A DNA stretch of 64,000 nt from Oscillospiraceae bacterium (GTDB taxonomy: Bacteria; Bacillota; Clostridia; Saccharofermentanales; Saccharofermentanaceae), in contig CADCLV010000004.1 of assembly GCA_902802325.1 (NCBI GenBank), forward strand, positions 62,001-126,000, given 5' to 3'. Made by a program: the position numbers and the translations under genes. Position 1 is the first letter of the stretch. Every line of letters starts with the position of its first letter. Under the pieces are notes generated by a model that saw only the letters and a list, made by a program, of their open reading frames with translations, was not told the origin of the DNA and did not search any database. Positions 54,219-63,011 of the stretch are shown in pieces.

Positions 54219-54950
54219 ATGAGAGCAGATAAATGGTTCGCCAATTCAGGTTTCGGATCCCGTTCGGAAGTAAAAGAATTCTTCCGGAAAGGACGCGTGT
54301 GCCTGAATGGAAAAACCCTTTCCGACCCAGGGATCTCTCTTTCTGAAGAAGATATCTCGAACCTGACTTTCGACGGGCAGCCGGTACTTCTTTCGAGCCA
54401 TCTGTACTTCATCCTAAATAAGCCGGACGGCTATCTGACCGCTATGACCGATGACCGTCTTCCATGTGTCGGCGACCTGCTTCCGGGGAATCTGAAAAAC
54501 AAGAAGATCTCTCCTGTAGGAAGACTTGATTACCACACTACAGGCCTTCTTATTCTGACCAATGACGGGGAGCTTTCCCACCGGCTGACAAGTCCCCGAT
54601 GGCATCAGGAAAAAGTCTATCTGGTGACCTATAAAGGAGAGCCGCTGACGGAAAAAGAAGTCAGGCTTTTTTCTTCAGGAATGACCCTTACAGAAGACGG
54701 CCATAAACCGGAAAAACTAAAACCTGCCGTTCTTTCTCTTCTTTCCGATTCTCTGTGCCGTCTGACCCTGACCGAGGGAAAGACCCATCAGGTAAAGCGT
54801 ATGCTGGCCGCAACCGGCCGCTCTGTCATCGGACTTCACCGGGAACGGATCGGTTGCCTGAAATTAGATCCCAATCAAAAAGAAGGCGAACTCCTCGCCC
54901 TTTCCGGGCAGCAGCTCGACCTTCTTCTGAAGTCTCTGGAAATGAAATAA
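54219..54950 (+). CDS. rsuA: Pseudouridine synthase, RsuA family
   Basis: 243 residues from ATG 54219 (MRADKWFANSGFGSRSEVK). N-terminal S4 RNA-binding fold, then the RsuA-type catalytic core with GRLDYHTTGLLILT (catalytic Asp), the SPRWHQEKVYLVT block, and GKTHQVKRMLAATGRSV and LHRERIG. RsuA modifies U516 of 16S rRNA; the exact site here is inferred. TATAAT lies only six bases before the ATG and no ribosome site is present, so the mRNA may be leaderless. Confidence 0.88.
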   Translation: MRADKWFANSGFGSRSEVKEFFRKGRVCLNGKTLSDPGISLSEEDISNLTFDGQPVLLSSHLYFILNKPDGYLTAMTDDRLPCVGDLLPGNLKNKKISPVGRLDYHTTGLLILTNDGELSHRLTSPRWHQEKVYLVTYKGEPLTEKEVRLFSSGMTLTEDGHKPEKLKPAVLSLLSDSLCRLTLTEGKTHQVKRMLAATGRSVIGLHRERIGCLKLDPNQKEGELLALSGQQLDLLLKSLEMK

Positions 54951-54953
54951 GGA

Positions 54954-56052
54954 TCAGTCTGTGGATTCCGCGTATGGGTGAAGCTCCAGATACTGGCTTC
55001 TCAGCGTCGGAATATCTGAAAGGATCTTAAGAAGCACTTCCTGTGCCCGCTCGATCTGTCCGCTTGCCAGATTTACACCGATGATCAAAGAAGAATCGGA
55101 TTCCTTCCACATCACCGTATAGCCTAATGATTGCTGGTCGATCTTATCCTTAATGATGAATCCGTATACGTGATCGATATAATCTTCCGGCTGAAGTTCT
55201 TCCAGATCTTCCTGATAGATCTCCGGAAGCGATGCCGCATATTCCTCATAGAAACGCGCCTTGGAATAGATATACGGTTCGATATGGGACAGCTGTTCTT
55301 CTGTCCAGGTCTCCTGCATTTTCGCCCACATGGCATCCAGATCGGAAAGATTTTCACTATTGACATAGACCGGTGCATTCATCGCATCAAAAGCGATAAT
55401 ATCCGGACGAACCGCGATCAGGGCAACAGCGCGCTGGGTGGCGTACGGGTCCACTTCCTCGCCTTCGTCATTTTGGGAGATCACGTTGGCCATATCCACA
55501 TCCGGTGCTTTTGCCAGCTTATTATTCTCCAGATAATCCAGAAGGATCTCTGCATCCTGCGTGAAATGTCCGACTGAAGCGACACGAAGCGACACGGAAA
55601 TCGATCTTCGGCGGCAGGAGATATACCTGGATGATAGCGATAATAAAGATCACCGCCGCAGCCGCGATGGCAAATTTCCACCACTCATAGTGCCAGAATT
55701 CTTTCCACTGCTTCTTGGTCTTGCCGAAATAATGCTTGGCAGATTCTTCTTCTTTTTTCTCTGCGGCTTTCCGGTCACGGGTACCGTTGGCAATATTGTA
55801 GGCAGCAGCCAGATCCGCCAGTTTCTGCTCATCTTTCTGGGCTTTATAGATCTTACCCAGCTTCCAGAACTGATTGTCCAGATCTTCTCTTTTCGCCCAC
55901 TCCGGCAGTTCGAAATATGCCATAGCCTCTTCTTTGGTCATGGCAAGGATCTTCGGATCCGGCTGGACCGGCTCCTTCTTTTCCGGTGCATTTCCGGAAG
56001 CTTTTTTCGAAGAAGGCAGCTTCACCTTATCGGATTTTTTCTCTTCACTCAT
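54954..56052 (-). pseudogene. Membrane-anchored J-domain-like protein broken by a 10-bp duplication
   Basis: Two frames form one gene. The first (55522-56052, 176 residues) has a Lys/Glu-rich start, a J-domain-like helical stretch (FWKLGKIYKAQKDEQKLADLAAAYNIANG, lacking HPD), a membrane helix (KFAIAAAAVIFIIAIIQVYLL) and ends in junk after KIDFRVAS. The second (54954-55595) runs RVASVGHFTQDAEILLDYLENN to the normal end. Position 55577-55596 is two copies of AAGCGACACG; removing one copy joins the frames as KIDFRVASVGHFTQDAE. The intact protein would be about 360 residues with an extracellular C-terminal half. Function unknown. Confidence 0.85.
55577..55596. repeat. 10-bp tandem duplication causing a frameshift
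   Basis: Two adjacent copies of AAGCGACACG inside a reading frame; ten is not a multiple of three. Confidence 0.9.
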
Positions 56053-56094
56053 GTGTTTCTTTTTCCATTTCTTCTGATTTACGGAAAACCCGTA

Positions 56095-56808
56095 TCAGGA
56101 CTTTTTCATTTCTTTCTTAAAGGCACGGAAATCTGCCAGCGCCGCCCAGCCGATCTTAATGATCTTCTTGATGTTGATGGAATTCTTTCCACCCTGGCGC
56201 GGCTTAAAGGTGATCTCACGGAGAGTATATTTCTCTTTGTAATAGGCAAAGAAGGTAGTCAGCATAACGTTCGGAAGATTATAGTCCTCACGGAACCGTC
56301 CCACATATTTATTGACCAGAGAGGACTTCATCAGACGGAAAGGCGCATTGGAATCTTTTACCTTCACACCGAAATGCAGTCTCAGAAGGAAGCACAGGAA
56401 ATTCTCGACGAATTTTCTGGATTTGCCGTCGCCTCTGACTACACGGTTTCCGAGGATCGCATCATACTGCTCACGAAGCTCCCAGAAAGCCGGGAACTCT
56501 AATGGATTGGTCTGTCCGTCCGAGTCGGTCTGGAAAATATAATCGGCGCCGTTTGCGATCGCATATTTATATAAAGCGATCAGCTTCGGTCCATGCTGCT
56601 TTAATGTATCCGGAAGAACTTCCAGCTGCGGATACTGTTCCTTCAAAGCCAGAAGCTTGGCATGCGTCGAGTCGACACTTCCGCTGTCGGCCACCACCAG
56701 ACGGGAACCTTCGCCTTTTCCTTCCAGGATCGGGTACCAGGCCTTCACCACCGATTCGATATTGGCCTCCTCGTTATAGGCCGGCATTACAATGTACAGA
56801 TTATCCAT
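56095..56808 (-). CDS. Glycosyltransferase family 2
   Basis: 237 residues. GT-A fold start LYIVMPAYNEEANIESVV, ADSGSVDST, and metal site TDSDGQ (DxD type). The C-terminal part has LRLHFGVKVKDSNAPFRLM and KPRQGGKNSINI. No membrane helix is convincing. It lies 37 bp downstream of glf on the same strand and likely adds a sugar to a lipid-linked or wall glycan. Confidence 0.88.
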   Translation of the reverse strand: MDNLYIVMPAYNEEANIESVVKAWYPILEGKGEGSRLVVADSGSVDSTHAKLLALKEQYPQLEVLPDTLKQHGPKLIALYKYAIANGADYIFQTDSDGQTNPLEFPAFWELREQYDAILGNRVVRGDGKSRKFVENFLCFLLRLHFGVKVKDSNAPFRLMKSSLVNKYVGRFREDYNLPNVMLTTFFAYYKEKYTLREITFKPRQGGKNSINIKKIIKIGWAALADFRAFKKEMKKS

Positions 56809-56845
56809 ATTCCCATCCTCCTAGGCACTTTCTATTACCAATGTA

Positions 56846-57970
56846 TCATGCCCACTCTTTTTTGACCATAGATAATGCCGAAGCAACGACCGCATCCATG
56901 TCATAGTACTTATACTCACCCAGGCGTCCGCCGAAGATGACTTTCTCTTCTTTGTCGGCCAGCTCCTTGTACTTGCTGTAAAGAGCGCCGTTCGTTTCAT
57001 CGTTGACCGGATAATATGGTTCATCTCCCGGCTTCCACTCGGAGCTGAATTCCCGGCTGATGACAGTCTTAGGAAGATCATTTCCGTTCTCATCTTTTCC
57101 GAAAGTAAACCACTTATGCTCGATGATCCGGGTCCAGGGTGTCTCTCTGTCTGTATAGTTCACAGCTGCATTTCCCTGGAAATTCGGCTTATCCAGAAGC
57201 TCTGTCTCAAAGCGTACGGAACGGTACTGAAGATACCCCAGAGAATAATCGAAATAGGCATCGATGGGGCCGGTATAGACGACCTTTTCAGCCATATCGT
57301 TCCACTTCTCTTTTTCTTCCAGATAATTGGTATTGAGTTTTACTTCAATTCCCTCCAGCATATTCTCCACCATCTTGGTGTAGCCGCCGGTCGGGATGCC
57401 CTGATAAAGCGCATTGAAATAATTGTTGTCGAAAGTCAGGCGCACCGGAAGGCGCTTGATGATGAATGCCGGAAGTTCTTTACAGTCTCTTCCCCACTGC
57501 TTCTCGGTATATCCTTTTACAAGCTTTTCGAAGATATCCCGGCCGATCAGGGAGATCGCCTGCTCTTCCAGATTCTGCGGTTCCTTTCCCGCCATCTCCG
57601 CTTTCTGCTCTTCGATCTTGGCCATGGCTTCCTCAGGTGTCACCACGCCCCACATCTTATTGAAGGTATACATGTTGAAAGGAAGAGAATAAAGCTCGCC
57701 TTTGTAGTTGGCCACCGGACTGTTGGTGAAACGGTTAAAGGAAGTAAACTGATTTAAGTATTCCCATACTTCCGTGTTGTTGGTATGGAAAATATGGGCA
57801 CCGTAAGTATGGACTTTGATGCCTTCCACATCTTCACAATAGACATTTCCGGCTACATGCGGACGCTTTTCCAAAACCAATACGCTTTTTCCGCGTTTTT
57901 TGGCTTCATGGGCAAATACCGCGCCATAAAGACCGGCACCGACAACGAGATAATCGTACTTCTTTTCCAT
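56846..57970 (-). CDS. glf: UDP-galactopyranose mutase
   Basis: 374 residues. FAD-binding Rossmann motif DYLVVGAGLYGAVFAHEAKKRG (about 5-26), HIFHTNNTEVWEYLNQF, RFTNSPVANYKGELYSLPFNM and the C-terminal TVISREFSSEW and GGRLGEYKYYDMD of Glf. Converts UDP-galactopyranose to UDP-galactofuranose for envelope glycan. One base after the upstream GT2 stop. Confidence 0.96.
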   Translation of the reverse strand: MEKKYDYLVVGAGLYGAVFAHEAKKRGKSVLVLEKRPHVAGNVYCEDVEGIKVHTYGAHIFHTNNTEVWEYLNQFTSFNRFTNSPVANYKGELYSLPFNMYTFNKMWGVVTPEEAMAKIEEQKAEMAGKEPQNLEEQAISLIGRDIFEKLVKGYTEKQWGRDCKELPAFIIKRLPVRLTFDNNYFNALYQGIPTGGYTKMVENMLEGIEVKLNTNYLEEKEKWNDMAEKVVYTGPIDAYFDYSLGYLQYRSVRFETELLDKPNFQGNAAVNYTDRETPWTRIIEHKWFTFGKDENGNDLPKTVISREFSSEWKPGDEPYYPVNDETNGALYSKYKELADKEEKVIFGGRLGEYKYYDMDAVVASALSMVKKEWA

Positions 57971-57971
57971 G

Positions 57972-58715
57972 TTACTTCCCTGCCTTTCGTCTTTCCTTAC
58001 GGATCTTTCTTATTTTTCCTTTGATGCGGAATGTATCTTTAAACACCTGCCAGATGTCCGAGAAATGAATTCTCGAGAAACCTCCGGAACGGGTAAATAC
58101 CAGTCGTATCGGGCGCTCGATAATCTTGGCGCCCATCTCATTTGCACAAGCTAAAAGCTCGATATCGTAAGCAAATCCCTTTGTGATGACATCCGATATG
58201 ATGCTCTTTAAAAGATCTGCCCGGTAGATCTTAATTCCAGTCTGGGTATCATGTACCTTAAGCCGGAACATCAGCCGCAGCATGACGTAATAGCCGAAAC
58301 TGATGAATTTTCTAAGCGGCGGATAATCGAGTTTGGATTCCTTATGCATCTTACTTCCGATGACCACATCGGCCTTTTCCGACTTCATGTGGGAAAGGAA
58401 ATCCTCGAAATGATCCGGAGACAGATCCAGGTCCGCATCCAGAAATCCGATGATGTCACCCTGGGAACTCAGAACTCCGGTCTTTATGGCGTGGCCTTTT
58501 CCGCCGTTAGGTGTATAGGAAACAACGTGGATCCGGCTGCATTCTTTGGCGGCCCGGTCCATCTCTTCTTTGGTATTATCTTTACTTCCGTCATTGACGC
58601 AGACGATCTCAAAATCATCGCAGAAGGAAGATACGATCTCATTGGTCTTGAGAAGATTCTCATATATATGCGAGCCCTCATTATACGCGGGCATCACAAT
58701 GGAAAACATGTGCAT
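57972..58715 (-). CDS. Glycosyltransferase family 2, dolichol-phosphate mannose synthase-like
   Basis: 247 residues. FSIVMPAYNEGSHI, VNDGSKDNT, and DADLDLSPDH as the DxD metal site; SGFSRIHFSDIWQ near the end. A helical, basic tail (RIKGKIRKIRKERRKAGK) suggests membrane association. Such enzymes load a sugar on undecaprenyl phosphate. First gene of the glf cluster; GAGGAG before the ATG (ATG 58709 also possible). Confidence 0.87.
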   Translation of the reverse strand: MHMFSIVMPAYNEGSHIYENLLKTNEIVSSFCDDFEIVCVNDGSKDNTKEEMDRAAKECSRIHVVSYTPNGGKGHAIKTGVLSSQGDIIGFLDADLDLSPDHFEDFLSHMKSEKADVVIGSKMHKESKLDYPPLRKFISFGYYVMLRLMFRLKVHDTQTGIKIYRADLLKSIISDVITKGFAYDIELLACANEMGAKIIERPIRLVFTRSGGFSRIHFSDIWQVFKDTFRIKGKIRKIRKERRKAGK

Positions 58716-58805
58716 TTCGCTCCTCGGTTAAACTGACAGCCCAAAGGTGTCTATCTCCGTATTTTACCATTTTTTCTTTATATAGGAAATGCACTTGAGA
58801 AATGC

Positions 58806-58843
58806 AAAAAGAAACAGCGGACCCGGGGGAGATCCGCTGTTTC
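58806..58843 (-). terminator. Terminator of the sugar ABC transporter operon
   Basis: Arms GAAACAGCGGA (58811-58821) / TCCGCTGTTTC (58833-58843) with a G/C-rich loop; TTTTT follows on the minus strand. Confidence 0.9.
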
Positions 58844-58876
58844 ACTCTGCCTGATTCCTCGGGGGAAGAGGAAGGA

Positions 58877-60073
58877 TCAGTTCTTGGCAATTACTTTACC
58901 GCCACGCTTACTGATTACATCGAAGATAACCGCTGCGAGGAGGACTAAGCCCTTAACCACTTTCTGCATGTTCTGGTCAACACCCATGGAGAACATACCC
59001 AGATTGATAACACCCATCAGAAGAGCACCGATGATAACGCCCGGAACCGTACCGATTCCGCCGTAAGCAGATGCACCACCGATAAAGCAGGAAGCGATGG
59101 CATCCATCTCGTAGTTCTGACCGTATGTCGGCTGAGCCGATGTCATACGGGCAATGGTGATCATACCGGCCAGAGCGGAAAGAAGACCCATATTGGTGTA
59201 AGCCAGGAAGTATACACGGTTCGTGTCGATACCTGAAAGCTTGGTGGCCTTCTCGTTACCGCCGACTGCATAGAAGTGACGGCCGATTGTAGTGTTGGAG
59301 GTAATGTAAGAATAGATCACGATAACACCAACAACGATCAGAAGTACGTTCGGGATACCTTTGTACTGGGCAAGACGGATTCCGAAAGCGGTGATCGCGG
59401 CACATACCAGAACGATCTTGACCGTCCAGGGAGTCACGGCTTCCACTTCGTAATTCTTCTTCAGTCTCTTCATTCTGCTGTTGATCATGATCGCACAGTA
59501 GATGATGATAGCCAGAACCGTTGCCAGGATACAGGTAATATTGATATCTTTGCCGTGGAAGAAATCCGGAACATAGCAGTTTGCGCCACCACCGAAGAGA
59601 CGGACGAAACCTGTGCAGTCCTGGATCGAAACAGTCAAACCATCGAGTACAACGTTACTTAATCCACGGAAGATCAGCATTCCTGACAAGGTCACGATAA
59701 AGGGAGGGATACGCACATAAGCGATCCAGAATGCCTGCCAGGCACCGATCAGGGTACCGACTACGAACATGATGATCACGGCTAGAACCGGATGAACGTT
59801 TTTCGATACCATTAATGTCGCGCCGACCGCACCGACGAAGCAGACTACGGAACCGACACTCAGATCGATGTTACCACCGGTCAGGATACAAAGGAGCATA
59901 CCGGTTGCCAGTACAAATACATATGCGTTCTGGGCAATCAGGTTACTCACGTTACTTGGGTATAAGATCGCACCATTTGTACTGATGCTAAAGAAAATGA
60001 CGACCGCGATCAATGCGAAGATCATGGTATACTTATTCACAAAATTGAGTACTTTGCTATTCGTATTCATCAT
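58877..60073 (-). CDS. mmsB: Multiple-monosaccharide ABC transporter permease
   Basis: 398 residues, about ten membrane helices, with the BPD_transp_2 motif GGNEKATKLSGIDTNRV (cytoplasmic EAA-like loop) and TGMLLCILTGGNIDLSVGSVVCF. Carries sugar across the membrane with MmsA and the ChvE-like binding protein. The ATG overlaps the MmsA stop by four bases; a terminator follows. Confidence 0.92.
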   Translation of the reverse strand: MMNTNSKVLNFVNKYTMIFALIAVVIFFSISTNGAILYPSNVSNLIAQNAYVFVLATGMLLCILTGGNIDLSVGSVVCFVGAVGATLMVSKNVHPVLAVIIMFVVGTLIGAWQAFWIAYVRIPPFIVTLSGMLIFRGLSNVVLDGLTVSIQDCTGFVRLFGGGANCYVPDFFHGKDINITCILATVLAIIIYCAIMINSRMKRLKKNYEVEAVTPWTVKIVLVCAAITAFGIRLAQYKGIPNVLLIVVGVIVIYSYITSNTTIGRHFYAVGGNEKATKLSGIDTNRVYFLAYTNMGLLSALAGMITIARMTSAQPTYGQNYEMDAIASCFIGGASAYGGIGTVPGVIIGALLMGVINLGMFSMGVDQNMQKVVKGLVLLAAVIFDVISKRGGKVIAKN

Positions 60074-61665
60074 TTTTCTCCTTTCTTCTCTTCTTTGTTT
60101 TCTTCCGAAGCCGGCTCATCGTCTACCAGTTTCGGGCTGTTGTCACTATTGATGATCATGGCCATGATCTTCTCCTGGGTTGCTTCCTTGCCATCCAGTT
60201 CACCTACGAATTTACCTTCGCTCATGACATAGATACGGTCGCACATTCCGAGAAGTTCCGGCATTTCCGACGAGATCAGGATAACGGATTTTCCTTCGGC
60301 AACAAGCTGGTTGATGATGCAGTAGATCTCATACTTTGCACCAACATCGATACCTCTTGTCGGCTCGTCCAGGATAAGGATATCCGGATCTGCAAACATC
60401 CACTTTGCCAGAAGGACTTTCTGCTGGTTACCGCCGCTTAAGTTACCTACATACTGTTCCACCGTCGGGGCTTTGGTATGCAGCTTTTCTTTGTAATCCA
60501 CCGCGACTTTATACTCTTTATCCCGATCGAGGATACCTTTGAAACTGATACCCTTTAAGTTCGAAAGAGTGGTGTTGGTCTTGATCGGATTACTTAAGAT
60601 CAGGCCGTTTCCTTTTCGGTCTTCCGTAACATAGGCGATCTTATTTTTTATGGCTTCTTTTACGGAATTCAGATGCAGCACCTTTCCGTCTTTAATGATG
60701 GTACCGCTTATTGCTTCACCGTAGGATTTACCGAAGATACTCATGGCAAGCTCGGTTCTTCCTGCGCCCATCAGACCGGAGATTCCTAATACCTCACCTT
60801 TTCTGACATTGAAGCTTACATTATCTACGATCTTTCTTTCGGTATAAAGCGGATGATATACATTCCAGTCTTTCACTTCCATGCAGATCTCGCCGATATG
60901 GCTTTCGCGCTTCGGGAAACGGTCGGAAAGGTCACGGCCGACCATGCCTTTGATGATCCGGGCTTCGGAACAATCATCCACACCCTTTGTCAGTGTCTCG
61001 ATCGTATGACCGTCACGAATGACTGTGATCTTATCTGCTACATAAGCGATCTCATTGAGTTTATGGGAGATAATGATCGATGTCATACCCTCGGATTTAA
61101 ACTTCAAAAGAAGATCCAGAAGATGCTTGGATTCCGATTCATTCAGAGAAGATGTCGGTTCATCCAAGATCAGGAGCCGGGCGTTCTTCGCCAATGCTTT
61201 TGCGATCTCGACCAGCTGCTGTTTTCCTACGCCAATATCTTTAACCAATGTCCGGGATGATTCATGAAGACCTACGATACGCAGATATTCATTTCCCTTT
61301 CCATATGTTTCATTCCAGTTGATTTTAAATGATGACCCCTGTTCATTACCCAGGAACATATTCTCGCCGATGGTCATATACGGGACCAGCGCTAATTCCT
61401 GATGGATAATGACAATACCCTTTTTCTCACTGTCCTTGGTATTCGTGAAGTGACATTCCTCTCCATCAAAAAAGACCTGTCCTTCATAGGAACCATACGG
61501 ATGAATTCCGCTAAGAACTTTCATCAGGGTAGACTTTCCTGCGCCATTTTCTCCTACGAGAGCATGGATCTCCCCTTCTTCCACCTGAAGATTGACATCA
61601 TCCAGTGCTTTTACGGCAGGAAAGGTCTTGGTAATACTTTTCATTTCAAGCAAAATCTTTGCCAA
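60070..61665 (-). CDS. mmsA: Multiple-monosaccharide ABC transporter ATPase
   Basis: 531 residues, two ABC domains. N-terminal: GENGAGKSTLMKVLSG, VGVGKQQLVEIAKAL and LILDEPTSSLN. C-terminal: degenerate GISGLMGAGRTE (the usual form in sugar importers), LSGGNQQKVLLAKW and LILDEPTRGIDVGAK. The start is TTG (61663-61665) with GAGGAGG eight bases upstream. A stable hairpin (61711-61750) lies between it and the binding-protein gene. Confidence 0.93.
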   Translation of the reverse strand: MAKILLEMKSITKTFPAVKALDDVNLQVEEGEIHALVGENGAGKSTLMKVLSGIHPYGSYEGQVFFDGEECHFTNTKDSEKKGIVIIHQELALVPYMTIGENMFLGNEQGSSFKINWNETYGKGNEYLRIVGLHESSRTLVKDIGVGKQQLVEIAKALAKNARLLILDEPTSSLNESESKHLLDLLLKFKSEGMTSIIISHKLNEIAYVADKITVIRDGHTIETLTKGVDDCSEARIIKGMVGRDLSDRFPKRESHIGEICMEVKDWNVYHPLYTERKIVDNVSFNVRKGEVLGISGLMGAGRTELAMSIFGKSYGEAISGTIIKDGKVLHLNSVKEAIKNKIAYVTEDRKGNGLILSNPIKTNTTLSNLKGISFKGILDRDKEYKVAVDYKEKLHTKAPTVEQYVGNLSGGNQQKVLLAKWMFADPDILILDEPTRGIDVGAKYEIYCIINQLVAEGKSVILISSEMPELLGMCDRIYVMSEGKFVGELDGKEATQEKIMAMIINSDNSPKLVDDEPASEENKEEKKGEK

Positions 61666-61710
61666 ATGTCATGCCTCCTCTTTGTCCTGTCATTTCCTCT
61701 TTTACAAGGC

Positions 61711-61750
61711 GAGTCCCCTTAAATCTCGTTGCCAAGAAATAAGGGGACTC
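61711..61750. promoter_or_regulatory. Intergenic hairpin between chvE and mmsA
   Basis: Inverted repeat GAGTCCCCTTA / TAAGGGGACTC with an 18-base loop. No T-run follows on the minus strand, so it is more likely an mRNA 3'-end stabiliser or partial attenuator that keeps the binding protein in excess. Confidence 0.6.
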
Positions 61751-61792
61751 GAGATGTCGATTCAAAAAACTACTATATTGGGATTACTGAAA

Positions 61793-62851
61793 TTACTTCA
61801 GCTGATCTTCTGTGTAGTAACCGGAATCAACGAGCAGTTCCTTGTAGTTGGTTGCATCAGCGAATACCGGCTTGCAGAGGAAGGACGGAACGACCTTCTT
61901 ATTGTTGTTGTATGTGGAATCATCGTTTGTCGGAGCAGTCTTACCTTCCATGATTGCCTTAACCATTTCAACAACCTGATCTGCCAGTGTACGTGTATCC
62001 TTGAATACGGACATGGACTGTTTGCCGTTGATCATGTTCTTTACGTTTGCGATGTCGCAATCCTGACCTGTGATGATCGGATATTCACCTGTGTAAGCAG
62101 CTTCCAGAGCATTGGCTACACCAAGAGCGGTGGAGTCGTTGGAGCAGAGGACTGCATCCAGCTTTGTGCCGTCAGCATACTGACCTGCGATGATAGCATC
62201 CATTCTCTTCTGCGCATTCTCTGTGGACCAGTCAGCTGTAGCAACAGTCTCGAAATCAACCTGGCCGGACTTTACAACGAGCTTGCCCTGATCAATGTAC
62301 GGCTTGAGGACATCCATAGCACCGCCGTAGAAGAAACGGGCGTTGTTGTCACCCGGGTCACCGGTGAAGATCTCAATGTTGTAAGGACCATCGGTGCTGT
62401 CGAGCTGCAGCTGATCGCGAATGTATTCGCCCTGGATAGTACCAACCTGATAGTTATCGAATGTAGCGTAGTAGGAAACAGCTTCGGTATCCATGATCAG
62501 ACGGTCATAAGCGATAACCGGGATGTTCTTTTCCTGAGCTGCTGCAAGAACAGTACCCAGAGAGCTACCATCGATGGAAGCGATAACCAGAACCTTGCAG
62601 CCGCCGTTGATCATGTTCTCGATCTGGTTCTGCTGTGTCGGGATATCGTTATCTGCATACTGAAGGTCAACCTGGAAACCGGCAGCTTCCAGCTTCTTCT
62701 TCATGTTGTCACCATCCTGGTTCCATCTCTGCAGAGTTTTTGTCGGCATGGCAACACCGACTTTCTTGCTGTCCTGTTTTTTCGCACAACCTGCGCCAAG
62801 ACCCATCAGCATGGTACCGGCAAGAAGCACACTCAAAAACTTCTTCTTCAT
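61793..62851 (-). CDS. chvE: Sugar-binding lipoprotein, ChvE/XylF type
   Basis: 352 residues. Lipoprotein signal MKKKFLSVLLAGTML then GLGAGC (Cys about 22). The mature part is a type I periplasmic-binding-protein fold: KVGVAMPTKTLQRWNQDG, IPVIAYDRLIMDT, AVLCSNDSTALGVANAL and TGQDCDIANVKNMINGKQ, the ChvE-like binding of several monosaccharides. Membrane-anchored receptor of the importer. GGAGG precedes the ATG. Confidence 0.93.
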   Translation of the reverse strand: MKKKFLSVLLAGTMLMGLGAGCAKKQDSKKVGVAMPTKTLQRWNQDGDNMKKKLEAAGFQVDLQYADNDIPTQQNQIENMINGGCKVLVIASIDGSSLGTVLAAAQEKNIPVIAYDRLIMDTEAVSYYATFDNYQVGTIQGEYIRDQLQLDSTDGPYNIEIFTGDPGDNNARFFYGGAMDVLKPYIDQGKLVVKSGQVDFETVATADWSTENAQKRMDAIIAGQYADGTKLDAVLCSNDSTALGVANALEAAYTGEYPIITGQDCDIANVKNMINGKQSMSVFKDTRTLADQVVEMVKAIMEGKTAPTNDDSTYNNNKKVVPSFLCKPVFADATNYKELLVDSGYYTEDQLK

Positions 62852-62923
62852 TTTTTTTACCTCCGTAAATTTGCTTTCGCAATTTTTATCGCAAATTCAG
62901 AGTAGCATGAAGGAGGTCGATAC

Positions 62924-62960
62924 GCACAAAAAAATTGTCGAAAATTTTTCGATGTTGTGC
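62924..62960. promoter_or_regulatory. Nested inverted repeats upstream of chvE
   Basis: Inner palindrome TCGAAAA-T-TTTTCGA (62938-62952) and outer arms GCACAA (62924-62929) / TTGTGC (62955-62960). They lie just after the predicted transcription start, so they could be an operator or a 5' hairpin. Confidence 0.5.
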
Positions 62961-62965
62961 AAAAT

Positions 62966-62995
62966 TTATAAGGTCGAATCAAATTTTATTGACAA
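62966..62995 (-). promoter_or_regulatory. Candidate promoter of the sugar ABC operon
   Basis: Minus strand -35 TTGTCA (62990-62995), 18-bp spacer, -10 TTATAA (62966-62971). Confidence 0.5.
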
Positions 62996-63011
62996 CTTTT
63001 GCGAAACCGTA

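Noticed and set aside
61592-62905. 437-codon plus-strand frame opposite chvE
   Set aside because: Antisense to a clear sugar-binding lipoprotein; starts inside the mmsA region and has no ribosome site.
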